Part shown: positions 23,701-36,367 of the stretch, in pieces
How the letters are laid out: every line of letters starts with the position of its first letter
Numbering within the stretch: the stretch's first letter is position 1
From: Tubulanus polymorphus
Lineage: Eukaryota; Nemertea; Palaeonemertea; Tubulaniformes; Tubulanidae
Direction: 5' to 3'
Length of the DNA: 64,000 nucleotides
Assembly (NCBI RefSeq): GCF_964204645.1
Contig: NC_134030.1
Span: forward strand, 12,460,278 to 12,524,277
The notes under the pieces: model-generated
Databases searched by the model: none
The model's input: only the letters and a program-made list of their open reading frames with translations
What the model was told of the DNA's origin: nothing
Made by a program: the position numbers and the translations under genes

Positions 23701-26700
23701 AGTCCTGTAGCTTCCTACTGGTTAGCCATTTCTCATTGCAATTTTTGATGGGTATTCTTTGGAAAGGGTTGTCTTATACCTGAGCCAGGTATTTTTGATC
23801 GGCCAATTGTGACGCAATTGGCGGCCATCTTGGTATCATCAGTGGTAGGTGGGACAAAGTTTTTCCACATCATATTGATACCTAAGCATATTTTGTTACC
23901 ACAATTTATTGCAAAGTTGTAGCTCATGACATCATCAATGATTGTGGTGAGTTTTAAGGACATTAGTTATTCTATATGGTCACCAGGGGGTGTTGAATAG
24001 TAAATAACTTAGTATTTCCTTATTAGATTGGTACCTAGGCATATTTTGTTACCATGATCAATTGCAAAGTTGTAGTTTATGACGTTTTCTATGATTATGG
24101 TGAGTTTTAAGGTCATTGGGTTTTGAATATGGTCACCAGGGGGCGTTGAATAGTAGAATACTTAGTATTTCCATATTAAATTGGTAACGAGACATATTTT
24201 GTTACCATGATCAATTGCAAAGTTGTAGTTTATGACATTTTCTATGATTATGGTGAGTTTTAAGGTCATTGGGTTTTGAATATGGTCACCAGGGGGCGTT
24301 GAATAGTAGAATACTTAGTATTTCCATATTAAATTGGTAACGAGACATATTTTGTTAACATGATCAATTGCAAAGTTGTAGTTTATGACATGTTCTATGA
24401 TTATTGTGAGTTTTAAGGTCATTGGGTTTTTTATATGGTCACCAGGTGGCGTTGAACATTGAAATTGTTAGATTGTTGAGCATTGGAAACCACTTCCCAA
24501 GTGGGCATGGTGTCCCTGGACCCCTAGTTACATTACCTACAACTCCTGTGTGTAGACCAGAGAGGCCCTACCTAGGCCTAGCCAGGCCTGGAGAGTCAGG
24601 GAGGTCTTTTCTGACCCCTGCTCCCTTTTTCTTTTTTAATTTTAGAAATAGAAGCTAGCCTATCAACTTTTTTCTGGAATCTGGCATCTTTTGGGGAATG
24701 TTTCAACCCTTTCATTGGGCGATGACTAAATTGTTACTTAAAAGGCATGGGTCCTCACTCCTGACTACAGGTTGACACCGAAGTTGAATAGAAGTTGAGC
24801 GAAAAATTCCATTTTATCTCGTTTAAGAAGATGATTGCTTTTATTTTTTACAGGGACCTAAAAAGAAGGGAAGTAAGATAATCGGCTGCAAATCCAAATC
24901 CAGTGGATTAGCAAATTCTACTGGTTGCAATACTGGTAACATCGTAGGTACGAAGAAGAAGTTTAAAGAAGCCCAATACTCCTTCTATTCGACTGATTCG
25001 GAAAATGATGTGGCCAAGGCTCATAAAGATCTAGATCGCTGTGCTAAGATATTATCAGAATTGATGCCAAAAGAACAAGCTTTTCCAAGAGGTAATTGGT
25101 TTATATGCTATTGAGTTTCGTTTCATTTTAGATCTCCAGCGTTGTGCCGTTGACGAACGTCGTTCATTAGTTGAACACCGTGCAGTGGCGCCTCGGGTGG
25201 ATGAAAAATGAACTAATCCAGAATTTAAGCCAAAAAATAAATGATCAGAAAAAAAATCGCACCTGCGGAATGCATTAATCAATAACTTACAGCAGCAAGA
25301 GTGTTAAACATTTTTTAGCCAAATTTGTGTATACCCAAGGGGAATTGAAATTTTTGCCTCTGTAGATCAAGTTGATTGAATAACTGTGTTAACTTTTGCT
25401 GAAATGTTTAACAACTAGGCTACTGGGCACTCCAGATACTATTTAGATGGAGTCTTATTGTCTCATGAGAAGATCCGTCAATCAAAATATATTTGTAATG
25501 AAGCTACCTCTATAGCTTCTATTATAGCAAGAAATAGTGGGTTGACCAGATTCAAGCTGGATAAGTGACATTTCAGCTCAGTTGGATAGAGGGCTTTTGC
25601 ATTCACTTTTCGTCCACCATCCCTAGTTTGTTAGAATCAAGTCGCCTTGGTAATTTTTAAATGCCTTTTGTATCGTCTTGATAGCTATCCTATGATGCTG
25701 TTTTGTTTTTCATGGTAGGAGTTCGAACTCTGGAAAGAAAGAAGAAAGTTATGTCAAAAACTGAACAGCAAGGTAGAGATACTATCAAGGATAATAATGC
25801 TGGAAAACAAACCAACAGAATGCCAATTCGAGGTAAGCTATTTACCAGCCTTTTTCTTTTCACACCTATTCGCGTATTGGTGACGCATGGAGTGGGTCAT
25901 GAGTTCTATGATGTAATGTGTGTTCGTTTCGTTTGACGGATTTTCATGAAAAATTTCCGGGGAAAATTTCTTGGTTCAAGTGGAGACAGGCTTTTTTAAC
26001 TACTTGAAACACGGATCCCCCTCTGAAATTCTGCTAAAACACCACGTTGAAATGGTGTGTTTTCATCATTCATATACAATTTTGAAAAAAGCAATCTTTA
26101 TCTTGATATTTCCGTTTAATTCAAGTTACTGCAAAAAATTCATGGAAATGATTTAAAAGCCTGTTCGTCGAGCATTCGAAGTATGAAATTGATTGAAGCC
26201 CTCGTCTTTGAGATCTTTTATAATTTGTGAAGCTGCCGCGTCAAGCCCCATGGGGCTCTTGTTTTAGATTTTGTTAACATGTTGTCTAATGTTTCATTCA
26301 ACTGTATTATTTCTTGTAGATGTCGTAACACCAAGATCACCTTGCGTGAATGTAGAAGTTATTCCCAATCAAACTGTATTCAACCAAGTATTAACAACTT
26401 CAACTCCAGATAGAAAAGACAATCTATATCCTGCTATGCACAATGTCGCTGAAAATATTGAAACTTATCTAAATTCTGAATCTCGGCTTCAAACTGCAAA
26501 CTCATCGCAGACCCATTTGGAATCCACCTTGCCAACTGCGAAGGATGCACTCCCTTCTCTCAACCATGAAACGTTCAAAATTATGGCTGATAAATATTTC
26601 CGGGATAAATTTCAATGCGAGAACGGTTTTGAGTTTGAACGCATGATGCATGACTTTTTCCAATCACAATTGCTCGAAAACAAACTTCCACAATCAGTGC

Positions 26701-29700
26701 CAGTGGAGCAACCAGTCCGCGATACTGATGTAATGGTGACAATTCCTGGTATTCAGCCTTTACCAGTCATCAGCGAGAAAACAGTGTCTGCCGCAAAACA
26801 ACAGCATTACTCGCGAAATACTACTTCTGATATGGAAGCTAACAGTAATATAGAAAATATTATCTACAGTACCGGTACGAAAGATTTAGCACCACCAGTA
26901 GTTGAGGTTGAGGACCCTTCAAAGATTTTGCAGCTCCCTTACAACGAATTTGAAGATGCAGATACAACATTGTGCTATGAAGGTGACAACCATTCGACTA
27001 TTCTCCCATCAAATAATAATAATTCTGAGATTGATAATGCTCCTGTGGTACAGTCGTCCTCTAAGAGCTGTGCTGAAGTACGTGGGCAATACCACACCTT
27101 GAAGTACTTGATTCAAGAACTAAGAGCTACTGTCAACAAGCCTGGTATGTAATCCTAATGATTGAAAATGGTTAATTATGCTAGCTGAAACCCACGAAAA
27201 CAAGAGCAGTTTTTGAAGAAATTGTATTCCTACATGGGAGGCGGAACTCTGGGCCCAGTTTCACGAAAAAGTTTAACTCAAATTATTGGTGTAATTGCTA
27301 TTGGTTACTTCATGTTTTCAATGAGGACAAACATTCTAACTTAACTGATTTGAGCTCAAACTTTTCATGAGACCGAACCCTGATCTTTAGTGTGTCAGTC
27401 TAGTGCTGTACTAACTGGGCTACTGCGAATGTGTACATACCCAGTTGCTTTAACTCACTATTGCAGCATATGTCTGATAAATGTTTTTAGAATTTATTGG
27501 GGTCCGCGTAATTGTTTTCGTCAAACGAAATAGCCGTTGCACCAGTTCAAGCAAATAGCTCAGTGTGCAATAAATCACCAGGATACATACAATACCACTG
27601 AGTTAAATCGGGCTGTTACCACGATCAATAATATACAGTAGATACATGTAATCGAATTTGTTGAAGTTTCATTAAATTTCTGATTTAACAGGTGATGCGG
27701 AAGTGAATCGCATAATCGAACAAGTGGAAAGTACGGCTTCAATGCTTTCACCGGTGAAAAGTGCCATCAATTTTCAAGCCGAGGTAGAGCGTGCAATTGA
27801 TCCAATAAGGGATGAAAATGTTCAGTTACGTCGTAGACTTCGTATTGTCAATCAACAATTAAAGGAGAAGGAACGAATTGAGAAGACTGGATGTGATCCT
27901 GCATTTGAGTGTATGTATAAAACTTGATCATGGTAATTATAGTGTCTGCTGCATAGTTTCATCTGTCCATTCATAGACAGAATCTAGACTTTATCATATA
28001 TAGTCACTGTATCTAGTAAAAATACTTGCCGTCACAGGGGTTAGATTCTAAAAATTGTAGGTGCTCTACTAATTGAGCAACTAGATTTGTTTAGGTGCTC
28101 AACTGGAATTTTGTTAATGTGACGAAACGAGTGCCGTAGGGGCGAAGTCCTTCGTGGGGGGGTCTGGGGCCCTCCCCCAGAAAAATTTTGAACTAGGTAC
28201 TTGGAAACGCTATTTCCTACTTACACTTATACTTACTTTCTATTTTACAAGTTATTGGGAAATCAATGAACTTTCTACTATGCACCAAGGTTTCGGGAAA
28301 TCAATAAACTTTCTACAATTTTGCGCGCGCTTTTGAATAAGACTTAGGTGCGCTGTGAGTAGCACTTCTACGAGATATTTTACGTGCGCATAGGCGCGCC
28401 TCAAAATCTAACCCCTGTCGTCAACACTCGTAGTATCTCGACTGCCATAGTCCCATAACGCTGTATTTTATTTAATAGAACTGATGATCAGATGAGAAAA
28501 TGCTTATAATACACAGGCATCACCCCGGGCTGTATTCATGTCCGGTAACCGGACATATTCCCAATCCAAAGCTAATTAAATTTTCCCAATTTGACAAAAA
28601 AATTCCCAATTAACTCTTGTTTAAAAAAAATTATTTCTATTTGTTATGATGTTGAAACCATCGTTAGAATGCAAACATGTTCTCTACAATGACGTAGGCC
28701 TAATTGAAGTTTAATATAGTTCGACTGTAGGCCTTTACTGCCGCTAGAGCGTCATCTCTGTGTGCAAAATGAAACAGTACATTGTATATATGCGCGCTTT
28801 CACGTTACCAGCCATAGTCACTAAGAATGAATGGCAGCTTATTGGAACACTGCCAGTTTCCCGGAAAACTTAAACTAGGCCACACGTCTAAGCTTGTTTT
28901 CACACAATGCACACTTGACATCAAACATACGTAGCTCAGTGGGGCGGTCAGTCGGTTGGCCGTTTTCGTAAAAAATAAGATTTATTTCAATGAATCCCAG
29001 GAAAAAGTTTTCACTCAGTACTTTTGAAATTGGGTTGGTCGGGTTGCGGCAAACAGACCATTATTTTTGGATGGCCTTACGCTTTTTAAAATATCTTGGC
29101 CGGCGTGATATGATTAATATTAAACTACGTCACTGGCGTCGTAAGTAAGGAGATCATAAGAAGCCGAAATTACCGTGCTGTTTTCACTGAAATCACACCA
29201 TTTCGGGACAGGTAATTAAGAATTAAAGAGAGGGATACCCCCTCGAGCTCCCCCCATTCGCGGCCGAGCTTCGCCGCTTGTCAATGACCTTGAATCGGCA
29301 ACTTTTTTTCCTAATACGTTTAAATCGGACATAAAAGAATTTTTACAGCGTGATGCCTGATACGTTATGACACCACAGTGCCCATAACGCATAAAGTTAT
29401 GGTAAGGGGTGAAGGGCTCCCCTGTCAGCAAGTGTTTTCTATCAGTTTTACTCGGCAATGAAGTGTTTACCTGTCACTGTCACTCCTCGTTGGTGCTCGC
29501 GAACTGATTCGTTCAAAAGTACTTCATAAAAAACTGCGTACTTCGTGGTTTTGACTGATCGGATCAAAAAGAATATTGCTTGCACCGGAAGATTTCTTGT
29601 TGGACAAGTGCATTTTAAAATGTCACTCAATTGATTTTCTGTTCTGGTTGCAGACTTTCCTCATCTACAACAAGTTATTTTCAAACATATCAGTCTTCAA

Positions 29701-32700
29701 CTATATGGACCTTATAGTCCTCTTGTCTGTCTAGATGTAAGGGAAATAGAATTTGGCTTGAATGAAGAGCTCAAATTATGGTCTTGAAATTCATACATGA
29801 TAGGCTGATTAATGTTGAGACTTCCTTTAGAATAGATGCAATGAATTCTTTTAATATTTTCTAGTGATCCATTTGCAAACAGAAAATGCCAACCTGCGAG
29901 AGCAGCTTCAAGATGAGCAAGCTAAATTGCAGAAGTTTTCAGATCAGATATATGTCATCGAAAAGTCTAATGAGAAGTTGACAACTGAGCGACAGCATTT
30001 ACTGTTGCTGTTGAATCAAAAGGTAAATAGACAATCTGCATTGAGTTGTAGATCCATTTTCTCACAACAATCGATGATTTGAAGATACTACTCAGTAGAA
30101 TACTGCTTCTGTGAATGAGACCGTGAGGTGGCCCCAAAACGCATCTCAGGCAATTGAATTTTCAGAAATAATTTTGGGGGATCCTTCAGAAGCTCCTTTA
30201 GGGTGGTTTAGGGAACCTCCCCGAAACAATTTTGAAAATAGAATTGCATGTTCGGCCAAATTTTAGTGAATATTTCATATAAAAATGTCACTTAAGAAAA
30301 TGTGATTAATCCTCAAAACATTTTTGGAATCAACATTTTTGGAATAAGTTTTTATTAGGTCTATTAGTCCAACAACATACACTGGAGTTTCATCCTTCGT
30401 TTATGAAGACTGGCAAATTATTTGATAACTGTGTCTATATCTATATCATAGTTATATGTATGTGAGCACGAAATTTTCTTCGACAAAAAATAGTGAAACT
30501 CAAAATTTTGTGGGTTGGGGGGTGCGTTCCCCTGGGTACAGGCCTGTATAGACTCAAGTTTCGGCGTGACAGTTGTTGATGGTTTGTGCATTTGATTAAA
30601 TAAATTGCCCATGGGCAAAGTGTGGTTTACCTTGAAAGCTAGAGGTTGTTTGGAGTAAGGGCATTGCTGAGAAATCTTTTTAATTTGTGACTTCAAAGTT
30701 CTAGAAGTTTATATTGTATTGTATCTTTCTTAAAGAATCATTTTGTAGTCAAATAAGACCGAAGATAAACATTTGTTTATGGTCTGCATCCAAAATTTCG
30801 TAGGGTACAGGTAGGCGTGGCAGGGAAACTATTTTATATTTTCAAAAAAATATTTTTCACAATATGAAAAAGTATTAAAATAAAATTCATACGATGTCAC
30901 ATATCAGAGGGTGGCTGAATATTGAGTCTTGGAAACGAAACCTCTTCCAATGTATGGCCGCGGAAGCTAATACACCGAGGCGTAGCATAAGATCGTTTTA
31001 AATCCTGGAATTTACCACTACAATATTCAGACCACGACCTATACCTATGCTATGACGATTATTCAGCCTGTTACCATACCAAACGTGCACGGTCCAAGCA
31101 GTATACCTCTAGTCTGGTGCTTAGTATTTTCAGGTCACAAGAAATTACAATTCATTACAAATTCTATCAAACACAAAACACAGCGCTCATCCTCTGCTAA
31201 GGCGATTATTCAGCCTGTTATCATAATTACCAAACGTGCACGAGCCAAGCAGCGTTACAGCATCACCATATAGTAGTCTAGTATAGTATGACTGCGTGTT
31301 TGTGTGTGCAACAGTCTAATGTTTAGCACTCCCGCGCACGTGGAGGCCTTGTGTAGTGAACGTTCGCTTCACTCCAATCTCAATCAACACAATCACCGGG
31401 TATTAAAATGAAACAATACCTATGGCGATATGTGAAATAATTATATTCTCACCAGCAATGAGCATTTAAAATTCACACATATACGGCACCTAGTCCAATG
31501 AAACGTTAGCCATTCTTTCCCATAATTATTTTAGTTGCGCCAGAATTCCCCGTATATCCCAAAAACAACCAATCAGATTTGCTCGTAGAGACGACGCCCC
31601 CCCCCCCCTAATCGAGGTCATTGCAATGTTATACGCAAGAGCTTAGAATTCTCCTACCAAAAACAGTTTTTCATCGAATTTAAACAAAGTTGACCATGTC
31701 ATTGACGGAGGTTCATCATGTCTTCAATCGCATCGATTATACGTCGTTTAACCCGAGAACCAATGAAAAAAATGCTCATATTAAAAAAATTACCGCGATT
31801 TTACATGAATTGGCTCAATACCAACCTCATACTGCTGACAAAGGTAGACCAAAAAGGATTGATTTTCTCTTTTCAAAGGTGATGATAAGTCTTGATTTTA
31901 ACTCTTTGCCTGCCAGGCCTTTTTTTCAGGAAATGCTGCGCTTTGCCAGGATTTCCGTGTTTTTCAGAGATTTCTTAAACAAAACTTAAAAGAGATATCA
32001 TCATCAAATTTGTTTTATTTTGTTCATCTGGTCTTGCTTTTTCATGTAAAATAAGCAGCATTTCTTCTGAAAGTGATAAAATCTGCAGCAATCACCAGTG
32101 CAGAGGGGGTTTTTGCATAAAATATGCCCATTCATGCGTGTTCAAACCCCATTTCAATAAATGACTTCACTAACACACTGCATTGAACGACTGATGATAG
32201 TTTGTTTTAGTAGTAAAGGCATTCAACTAACGCGTGTTGTGTGATGAATTCGCCGTCTATCATTAATGTTTAGAAACAAGTCAACCATTCCAGTACGGTT
32301 TTGGCAGGCAAGTGATGGGAGATGTCGATCGTACCAGTACGTTTTTGGCAGGCAATGAGTTAACCAAGGCCTGACTACCATGAACCCTGTTAATCGGGTG
32401 CGATTTTCGAATGCTGGATAAAACCAGCGACTGTGTGTGTGCATACATGCAACTATTGAGAACGATATTAATCACATGATACCAAAATGGCGGGCATTTG
32501 ACGATGAATCCTTATGAGCGTCGCCATCTTGGGTGTACTGCATGATGAAACAGAGGTTGCTGATTGGCTTAAGGATTATTTTCCCATCGCGTTGCATCGC
32601 TAGTTGTTGCACACATTAATGAGTGATTTCACGGGCACTACGATTTTCCGCATATTATTTAACCTAAATTATTTATTTTTCGCATAATATCAAACATGTA

Positions 32701-35700
32701 TGTGTGACTCATCGCTTGCCACGAAAACCAAAACCATTTGCAGTCCCGTGAACCCGCAGACTAGGCGCTGCGATTTTCAAGCGATTTCTCAATCGTGCTA
32801 GCTAAAATCACAAGAAATTAATCATCTGTGCCAGGCTTAAGTGTACGTACAACAAATCATTTGACCCTGCTGCACCGTACAGACTTGTATGCATCAGACA
32901 TAAAACGTGTGTACGTGATAAATGAATGGCCCTCCCTAACCTCAGCAGTTTGAACACGCCATGACAGAGTGTGTGTTTGTGGATTAAACTGTTATAGAGG
33001 AATGCCTGAATGCTACCCCCTAGGCTGTGATGCAAAAATATCGTGGGCTATGTCTTGTCCATCCTAAATGTCGCGGATTTTGAATGATATGTGAAGAGAA
33101 ATTAGACAATTAGACCCAAATCTATTTCCCAAACAAAAATAGTTTGATTTGTTTTTGTCGTTGCAAGTGTGTGGTTGGATGTTTGTGCCATCTGCATTCT
33201 CATGATGATGATGATGATGGCTAGATGGCATATTTAAGAATCTAATCAAAGGAAAGAACTTTTCATGACTGTAAACTGTGAGAGGTGCTGCTCTACAGCC
33301 AATTCTATTTTACTGGGTAATTCCAACCCCCATTCAAATACTTTAGTACAGTAGATCCTGATCAATTGAATCTAGATTTTCATATTATCTGGATACCTTA
33401 TTTTAATGATCCACCAATACGGAATGTGCAACAATGGACCTAGGATGTTTAATCTGGATTTCGTGTGCAATACGACGTCGACACTGGATTTAAACTCAAT
33501 TAAAATCTAACAATAATTTTTTAAATTCTATGCATGATATATGAAGATTGTGGCACATGAATGCTAAAGAATCAGAGTTTTTTTTCGATGTTTGATTTGC
33601 CAAATTTTTGGATTGGAAGACCAAAAATTGAGTTCAAAGTTCCTTGAAAATGAGCTAATTTTGATCGAGTGCGTCTGATATCTCAGTGGCGCCATCTGAC
33701 GGGATAGATTCCCCATTAGTTTTGGCTTAAAAATGTTCATGCATCAGTGGAACTTATTTTGTTTCTAGGATACTGATCACATGAAGACAAGGCACGACTG
33801 GGTACAAGAGGTGACACGTTTGAAGAAGGAACTTGAAGCTGCCAACAATCGAAATGAAATGCAGAAAATTAAACTGGAAGCTGCTGAACGTGAGGGACAT
33901 ATTCTTAAAACATCAATCAACCAACGAGATGTTGAATTATCTAGATTACAAGAATTGTTACAGTATGTATGCACCAACTTCAAATACAGTAAAACATCTC
34001 TGCAGTGCAGACATTTGTTTCTGGGCAGTCGATACAATATATTAGGTTTAATATGAAACCTGTTTGTAATGACGATTTCACCATTGCCCACATGATTGGT
34101 ATTTAATACCATTTGTCACCCGTGCGAACAATTGTTCAAGCCAAATCTAACATGGGCCATATAGGGCCAAAAACGCTTGTGTGATTGCGGCTATAGATAG
34201 GCCTAGTACATTACCAACATTTTGCTTGACATGACTCCTGGAATTTTTCACTTGTCCTGAACTGTACGAACTCTGTATTACCATTCGACCCGATAATTTG
34301 AAAGATGTCAAATCCCATCATGATATTTGACACCCATCATCGAATACTTTTGGCATTATTATACAGTCAACCTCGCTTAATCCGTCTCCGGTTAAACCAT
34401 ATAAGTGCTTATTCCGTAAAAGTAAATTGGTCCTGTTTTTCAGTAACGTTATTCCCTTTAAAATTCTGTGTCTAATTCGTACTCAATAATCCATATTTTC
34501 ACTTATTCCGTAGACAAATGAATGGTCCCGTTGTCCAATTTATATGTAAATCCTTATGTGTAATCTGTATCAGCTGTTGGGAACATGCACTTGAAGTGAA
34601 AAAAGTATAAACATCTGTAATCTAATGAGGTTTATATAGTCAGTAGGAAATATGAAAAACTAAGAAAACTCAAGTTAATCCATCAATGTCATATAAGTCT
34701 CAAGCTTTACTAAATAACCAGTACAGATGCTATTATCTGTCAATCAGTAAAAGACCTTTGATGAAGCGCCCTCAAGAACATGGTCTGTGAGTTATCTGTA
34801 CTAGACACACGAAGGCTTCAAATAGTCCTACTCTACTGAAATCAGTTGGTTTGTTTCATCACACCAGGGGATGTTTTCTTTTTATGTATTAATAATGTCA
34901 AATGGATCTGATGAACCATCGGTTACTATGAACTTTTTATCCCCCCCTCGGATGGATCGTTAGAACATGGTTCTACTGTAGTTGTCGTCCACGGTTTGAG
35001 AGATAACTAAACCAGCAATTATAAATTATACGGATTGTGCACTTAAATCATAGTTTGTACGGGTAATAGTTAATTTTTATCAATTCCGAATTATCTGTTG
35101 TCCGTATATCACTTAATCCGTACTAAAAAGCTCAGTCCCTAGTGATACGGATTAACCGAGGTTGACTGTACCAAGAAAATGTGATTGTAATTGTGCTCTG
35201 TGATTGTTGATTTTATTCAAATGGTATTACTGTAATTTCAGGAGCTGTAAAGGTAAATTTGGAGTTGCACCTGAAGGAAATGATAGTCAATTATTGGAAC
35301 CACAGCCGGAAAACCAAGCCCCGATACCCGGACCACTGACTCGGGAAGCATTGGAGGAGTTCAACAGAAATACTAGTGGGTCCTCTAAAAGATCCATCCA
35401 CAGCAGTAGTCCAATCTTTAATGCGGCCGATTATTTTCAATTAAAACAACAGAAATCTTCATCACCACCTGGCAGAAGTCGAGATGTCATTAGCCCATTA
35501 CGAGAAATACCATCTAACGATAACGCAACACCTAAGATAAGCCCCAGTGCTCGTTATAAGCAAACAATAATCGACCTGAAAATGAAAGCAGCCATGTTTA
35601 ACGAGGAACGGGGTGCCAAATCATGTCGGTCAAAATCCTCTGCATCAGATAGTGGTACGGAAGTAAGTGGAGGTCATTCAGAATTGTCACAGGCAATTCC

Positions 35701-36001
35701 TAACAATCAGAAACTGACTGGTTCTAATGCAGATATTTCGCAAGCTTCAGCTAATTCATGTCGCTATAGTGTCACAGAATATTTTCGTAAATATCCTGTT
35801 GACCGTTTCTACAATGGCCATCAGGATGATGGTAGTCGTGTTGCAGCCGATACAACATTTGATGATGAATCGGTGATTTCTGATTTAACAGTCACATCAG
35901 TTTCAACAATACGGTCAAGCGATGATCGTTCATTTCGAGAAAACTTAGAAAGTTTAGATGCTAATATATCTCGCATTCAGCAAACTCTGATAAGAAAATG
36001 A
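20775..36001 (+). CDS. Coiled-coil protein resembling centriolar-satellite protein CCDC14
   Basis: Eight exons: 20775-20819, 24854-25091, 25719-25832, 26320-27144, 27692-27910, 29865-30022, 33769-33962 and 35242-36001 (TGA). All junctions are GT-AG and in phase, giving 850 residues. The 45-base first exon (MSSTRRTDGEGNADE) was chosen because it starts with ATG, ends at GTAAGA and joins exon 2 in phase; it is the least certain part. The N-terminal motif YSFYSTDSENDV then HKDLDRCAKIL resembles the YSxYSTDSE and LDRCA region I recall from CCDC14. Residues of about 455-600 form heptad-rich coiled coil (ENVQLRRRLRIVNQQLKEKE, LQTENANLREQLQDEQAKL, VTRLKKELEAANNR). The Ser-rich tail ends with ESLDANISRIQQTLIRK. 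CCDC14 is a centriolar-satellite protein linked to centriole duplication and ciliogenesis. The identity rests on memory of the family; the gene structure is firmer than the name. Confidence 0.65.
21617..22203. mobile_element. TIR element of about 587 bp enclosing a tRNA-like segment
   Basis: Imperfect inverted ends of about 60 bp: TTATAATAGCAGTGGATATTTTACC, in part, against the complement of TTAAATATCCACTTCGTTTTATAA. Inside, on the minus strand at about 21880-21955, GGCCCGGGTTCGAGTCTCGC (B-box) follows an A-box-like TGGTCAAGAAATATGACGC, as in a tRNA-derived SINE head. A CCCTAACCCTAAACCC stretch lies near 22070. It sits in intron 1 of the CCDC14-like gene. Confidence 0.5.
22217..22745. mobile_element. 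Foldback element (two arms of about 245 bp)
   Basis: The left arm starts GGCTAATGTCTATTTCAACA and the right arm ends as its complement (GAAATAGGCCTAGACATAAGCC, in part). Matching blocks include GAGAGCATTCC/GGAATGCTCTC and CCATGATTTGAAAGTTT/AAACTTTCAAATCATGG, with a centre of about 30 bp near 22475. A solo arm is found at 38690-38945. Confidence 0.75.
22785..23291. mobile_element. TIR element of about 505 bp with extended dyad
   Basis: The ends AAACGATAATCTTTTGTTAATCC and GGATTAACAGATTATCGTTT are inverted, in part. Inner mirrored blocks include CATCTCGG/CCGAGATG, GTCATATTTTACATATTTTG/AAATATGTGAAATATGAC and ATATTATATCAG/CTGATATAATAT. It directly abuts the HINE-like element that follows. Confidence 0.65.
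23290..24527 (+). mobile_element. Complete HINE/pearl-like element with four 153-bp core units
   Basis: It starts TTAGCCCACTTGGGACTTTAG and ends CCACTTCCCAAGTGGGC, then GGACCCCTAG. GCCCACTTGGGA and TCCCAAGTGGGC form subterminal inverted repeats. Four core units begin near 23876, 24028, 24181 and 24334 (period 152-153 bp), each with TTTTGTTACC, CAATTGCAAAGTTGTAG and GGTCACCAGG. The upstream part has its own shorter internal repeats (GAAGACGCTT twice). This architecture matches Helentron-derived HINEs and mollusc pearl elements. There is no coding capacity. Confidence 0.7.
25560..26263 (+). repeat. Decayed HINE-like segment
   Basis: The left part reads CAGCTCAGTTGGATAGAGGG, which is A-box-like, then GCATTCACTTTTCGTCCA as at the head of 23290-24527. 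The right end is AAGCCCCATGGGGCTCTTGTT, a hairpin followed by CTTGTT. Exon 3 of the CCDC14-like gene (25719-25832) lies inside this span, so these are probably two separate fragments. Confidence 0.3.
27251..27381. repeat. Short MITE, copy 2 (GGGCCC-ended)
   Basis: Ends GGGCCCAGTTTCACGAAAAA and CATGAGACCGAACCC are inverted, and AGTTTAACTCAAA mirrors TTTGAGCTCAAACT. Second copy of the unit at 1110-1222; about 131 bp. Confidence 0.6.
28034..28417. mobile_element. TIR element of about 384 bp, possibly hAT-like
   Basis: ACAGGGGTTAGATTCTAAAA and TCAAAATCTAACCCCTGT are inverted ends of about 17 bp. CAGGGG-type termini are common in hAT MITEs. An 8-bp target duplication is not clean, so the superfamily is uncertain. 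Confidence 0.5.
31040..31260. repeat. Diverged tandem duplication
   Basis: CGATTATTCAGCCTGTTA followed by CCAAACGTGCACG and CAAGCAG occurs at about 31056 and again at about 31200 (period about 146 bp), in intron 6 of the CCDC14-like gene. Confidence 0.55.
31718..31843 (+). pseudogene. Exon-like unit, copy 1 (42 codons, then GT)
   Basis: Open from ATG (MSSIASIIRRL) to LPRFYMNWLNTNLILLTK, followed by GTAGAC, like a first coding exon. A second copy lies at 44250-44381. The two copies differ by indels that change the frame in the middle and restore it, which argues against selection on the protein. It sits in an intron of the CCDC14-like gene. It may be a scrap of a duplicated gene or of a mobile element. 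Function unknown. Confidence 0.45.
34364..35168. mobile_element. pogo-like MITE (805 bp) flanked by TA
   Basis: TIRs CAGTCAACCTCGCTTAATCC and GGATTAACCGAGGTTGACTG lie between TA dinucleotides at 34362 and 35169. The interior repeats TTATTCCGTA-like words and has no coding frame. It lies in the last intron of the CCDC14-like gene. Confidence 0.75.
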
Positions 36002-36209
36002 AGGATGTCCATTCTAAGGGACCATCCTTAGAATACTGGTACATATGTACACATTTATGGATGTTGTTACAAATGGCTGATATCTCCAATTCGTACTGCA
36101 CCTCAATTTGTAAATTAGTCCAGAATCAATTCTTTGTTATTTGTTCTTTGGTTTTGACTGTTGTAATGTAATTCCAATATGTTCTGATGGACGAAAATTC
36201 AGATTGGAG

Positions 36210-36215
36210 AATAAA
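36210..36215 (+). terminator. Candidate polyadenylation signal of the CCDC14-like gene
   Basis: AATAAA, 209 bases after the stop codon. Confidence 0.5.
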
Positions 36216-36367
36216 TTTCCCAAAGAATTGAGTTCAGTAAATCCTCTCCCCCCCTCCCCAATATACCAGTTGATTCTACCTCTTTCACAGAAATTGATGG
36301 ACTGGATCAATTTTTAAGCTAGCACAGATGAGACACAAGGTATCAATTCATTTTAGCCCAAGCTTAC

